From Hyphomicrobiales bacterium (lineage in GTDB: Bacteria > Pseudomonadota > Alphaproteobacteria > Rhizobiales > Rhizobiaceae): a stretch of 64,000 nucleotides of DNA. Numbering within the stretch: the stretch's first letter is position 1; each line of letters starts with the position of its first letter. A program made the translations under genes and the position numbers. Under the pieces are notes generated by a model. It did no database searches. It saw only the letters and a program-made list of their open reading frames with translations, and had not been told where the DNA came from. The stretch covers positions 1 through 64,000 of the forward strand of contig UCII01000039.1 of NCBI GenBank assembly GCA_900472485.1, read 5' to 3'. Below, in pieces: positions 62,278-64,000 of the stretch.

Positions 62278-63431
62278 TGGACGCAGCCAATCAGCAGACG
62301 CTTCCGGCAGCGGTGAAGCCGCCGCGCAAGGGGCTGTTTTCGCCGACCAATGTGCGCCGCTGGGAGAACTTCAAGGCAAACCGCCGCGGCTACTGGTCTC
62401 TCTGGATCTTCCTGGTGCTGTTCGTCCTCAGCCTCGGCGCCGAATTCATCGTCAACGACAGGCCGATCCTCATCTCCTACAAGGGCGAGATCCTGACACC
62501 GGTCTTCGTCGATTATCCGGAAGAGAAGTTCGGCGGCTTCCTGGCGCAGACGGATTATCGCGCGCAGGATATTCAGGACGAGATCAATGCCAATGGCTGG
62601 ATGATCTGGCCGCCGATCCACTATTCCTATCAGACCGCCAACTCCAATCTGCCCAAGGGCATGTCGGCGCCGACGCCGCCTTTCTGGGCGATGAGCAAGG
62701 AGACGCGCTGCTCGGGCTATCCCGGCGGGATTGCCGATCCGAATTGCAACTGGAGCAATTTCAACTGGCTCGGCACCGATGACCAGGCCCGCGATGTGCT
62801 CGCCCGTTTGGTCTACGGCTTCCGCATCTCGGTGCTGTTCGGCCTGGCGCTCACCATCTGCTCGGCCGTCGTCGGTGTCTGCGCCGGCGCGATACAGGGC
62901 TATTTCGGCGGCTGGACCGATCTTCTAATGCAACGTTTCATCGAGATCTGGTCGTCCATGCCGGTGCTCTACATTCTGCTCATCATCGCCTCGGTATTGC
63001 CGCCCGGTTTCTTCATCCTGCTCGGCATATTGCTCTTGTTTTCCTGGGTCGGTCTCGTCGGGGTCGTACGTGCCGAATTCCTGCGGGCGCGCAATTTCGA
63101 ATATGTGCGCGCCGCCCGCGCCCTTGGCGTCAACAACCGCACCATCATGTATCGCCACCTGCTGCCGAATGCGATGGTCGCGACGCTGACCTTCGTTCCC
63201 TTCATCCTGTCGGGCTCGATCACCACCCTGACCTCGCTGGATTTCTTGGGCTTCGGCATGCCGCCCGGCTCGCCGTCGCTGGGTGAAATGATCGCCCAGG
63301 GCAAATCCAATCTGCAGGCTCCCTGGCTGGGGCTTTCGGCCTTCTTCACCATGTCGATCATGCTGTCGCTGTTGATCTTCATCGGCGAGGCCGTGCGCGA
63401 CGCCTTCGATCCGAGGAAGACGTTCCGATGA
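62277..63431 (+). CDS. yejE: Peptide-type ABC importer permease YejE
   Basis: 384 residues of the DppC/OppC family with a YejE-specific N-terminal extension (ISYKGEILTPVFVDYPEEKFGGFLAQTDY). The DQARDVLARLVYGFRISVLFGL segment and the EAA loop YVRAARALGVNNRTIMYRHLLPNAM are typical. It overlaps yejF by 4 bases (ATGA). Confidence 0.93.
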   Translation: MDAANQQTLPAAVKPPRKGLFSPTNVRRWENFKANRRGYWSLWIFLVLFVLSLGAEFIVNDRPILISYKGEILTPVFVDYPEEKFGGFLAQTDYRAQDIQDEINANGWMIWPPIHYSYQTANSNLPKGMSAPTPPFWAMSKETRCSGYPGGIADPNCNWSNFNWLGTDDQARDVLARLVYGFRISVLFGLALTICSAVVGVCAGAIQGYFGGWTDLLMQRFIEIWSSMPVLYILLIIASVLPPGFFILLGILLLFSWVGLVGVVRAEFLRARNFEYVRAARALGVNNRTIMYRHLLPNAMVATLTFVPFILSGSITTLTSLDFLGFGMPPGSPSLGEMIAQGKSNLQAPWLGLSAFFTMSIMLSLLIFIGEAVRDAFDPRKTFR

Positions 63432-64000
63432 GCGAAAATTCCACTCCGCTGCTGTCAGTCCGCAATCTCTCCGTCGCCTTTCATCAGGGCGGGCAGACCT
63501 CGATTGCCGTCGATGGTGTTTCCTTCGATATCCACAAGGGCGAGGTCGTGGCTCTGGTCGGCGAATCCGGCTCCGGCAAATCGGTTTCGGCCAATTCGAT
63601 CCTGAAACTTTTGCCCTATCCGTCCGCAAGCCACCCTTCCGGTGAAATCCAGTTCAAGGGCAAGGACCTCTTGAAGGCATCGGACAACGAGCTGCGCGCG
63701 GTGCGCGGCAACGACATCACGATGATCTTCCAGGAGCCGATGACCTCGCTTAATCCGCTTCATTCGATCGAAAAGCAGATCAGCGAAATCCTGGCCCTGC
63801 ACCAGGGCATGGTGGGCGAGGCCGCGCGCAGCCGCACGCTGGAGCTCTTGAACCAGGTCGGCATCCGCGAGCCGGAAAAGCGCCTCAAGGCCTATCCGCA
63901 TGAACTGTCCGGCGGCCAGCGCCAGCGCGTGATGATCGCCATGGCGCTCGCCAACCGCCCCGAACTCCTGATCGCCGACGAGCCGACGACTGCGCTCGAC
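63428..64000 (+). CDS. yejF: Peptide-type ABC importer ATPase YejF (partial)
   Basis: 191 codons are visible before the window ends. The start MSENSTPLLSVRNLSVAF overlaps the yejE stop. Walker A is GESGSGKSVSAN (about residue 43), the NEPMTSLNPLHSI-type Q-loop reads FQEPMTSLNP, signature LSGGQRQRVMIAMAL, and Walker B LLIADEPTTALD lies at the end. YejF usually has two fused ATPase halves (about 530 residues), so the second half should lie beyond 64000. Confidence 0.92.
   Translation, partial: MSENSTPLLSVRNLSVAFHQGGQTSIAVDGVSFDIHKGEVVALVGESGSGKSVSANSILKLLPYPSASHPSGEIQFKGKDLLKASDNELRAVRGNDITMIFQEPMTSLNPLHSIEKQISEILALHQGMVGEAARSRTLELLNQVGIREPEKRLKAYPHELSGGQRQRVMIAMALANRPELLIADEPTTALD

Overview
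The window looks like a chromosomal stretch of a Rhizobium-type alphaproteobacterium (Rhizobiaceae). The reasons are high-GC coding bias, a MucR/Ros-type zinc-finger regulator, a cyoABCD-surf1 cluster, a rhizobial-style C-P lyase cluster (phnM-phnN next to a DUF1045 gene, two phnE genes), dispersed RIME-like palindromic repeats, and a three-hairpin small RNA beside polA. Housekeeping genes (polA, dapB, gpmA, glk) point to the main chromosome. I saw no rRNA or tRNA genes, CRISPR array, prophage, transposase or plasmid functions.

Layout. Bases 1-6.9 kb: a PotABCD-like ABC importer (minus strand, ATPase cut by the window edge), divergent from a variant adenine-deaminase-family amidohydrolase and a sugar-isomerase-like TIM-barrel protein; together they look like uptake and catabolism of a purine-like or polyamine-like nitrogen compound. 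7.2-9.3 kb: three regulators in a row (EAL phosphodiesterase, Fis-type HTH protein, MucR/Ros protein). 9.5-14.2 kb: a PiT phosphate transporter, a small secreted GCG_CRPN protein, and a cobalamin-riboswitch-controlled cobalt uptake operon (cbtB-cbtA-unknown gene), divergent from a histidine phosphatase. 14.3-21.2 kb: cyoABCD plus surf1 (bo3-type quinol oxidase) and a divergent MFS transporter. 21.4-25.3 kb: an Fbp-type iron(III) ABC importer. 25.5-30.3 kb: two M20 peptidases/amidohydrolases, an alpha/beta hydrolase and a nucleoside hydrolase. 30.5-36.8 kb: an MHYT-PAS-GGDEF-EAL protein, a MarR regulator, the sRNA and polA.

36.9-50.7 kb is the largest coherent unit: phosphonate uptake and C-P lyase genes on the minus strand (phnG-H-I-J-K-L, a hexapeptide transferase, a flavin-type split-barrel protein, phnC-D-E1-E2, DUF1045, phnM, phnN), with the repressor gene phnF divergent from phnG. 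A Pho-box-like site lies just upstream of phnC, so transport and lyase parts probably have separate promoters. No phnP is present in the window; the DUF1045 protein carries two H-x-T motifs of 2H phosphoesterases and is a candidate to do that step.

50.7-58.4 kb: a ParE/RelE-type toxin-antitoxin pair, gpmA, dapB, an MsbA-like exporter, and mepA-mgsA-glk (minus strand), then an isochorismatase-fold hydrolase divergent from a TetR regulator with two near-identical palindromic operators between them. 59.2-64 kb: yejA-B-E-F peptide importer, with yejF cut by the window end.

A recurring theme is that each binding-protein/permease operon has an RNA stem-loop between the solute-binding-protein gene and the first permease gene. 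All functional calls come from reading motifs and gene order; no database search was run.
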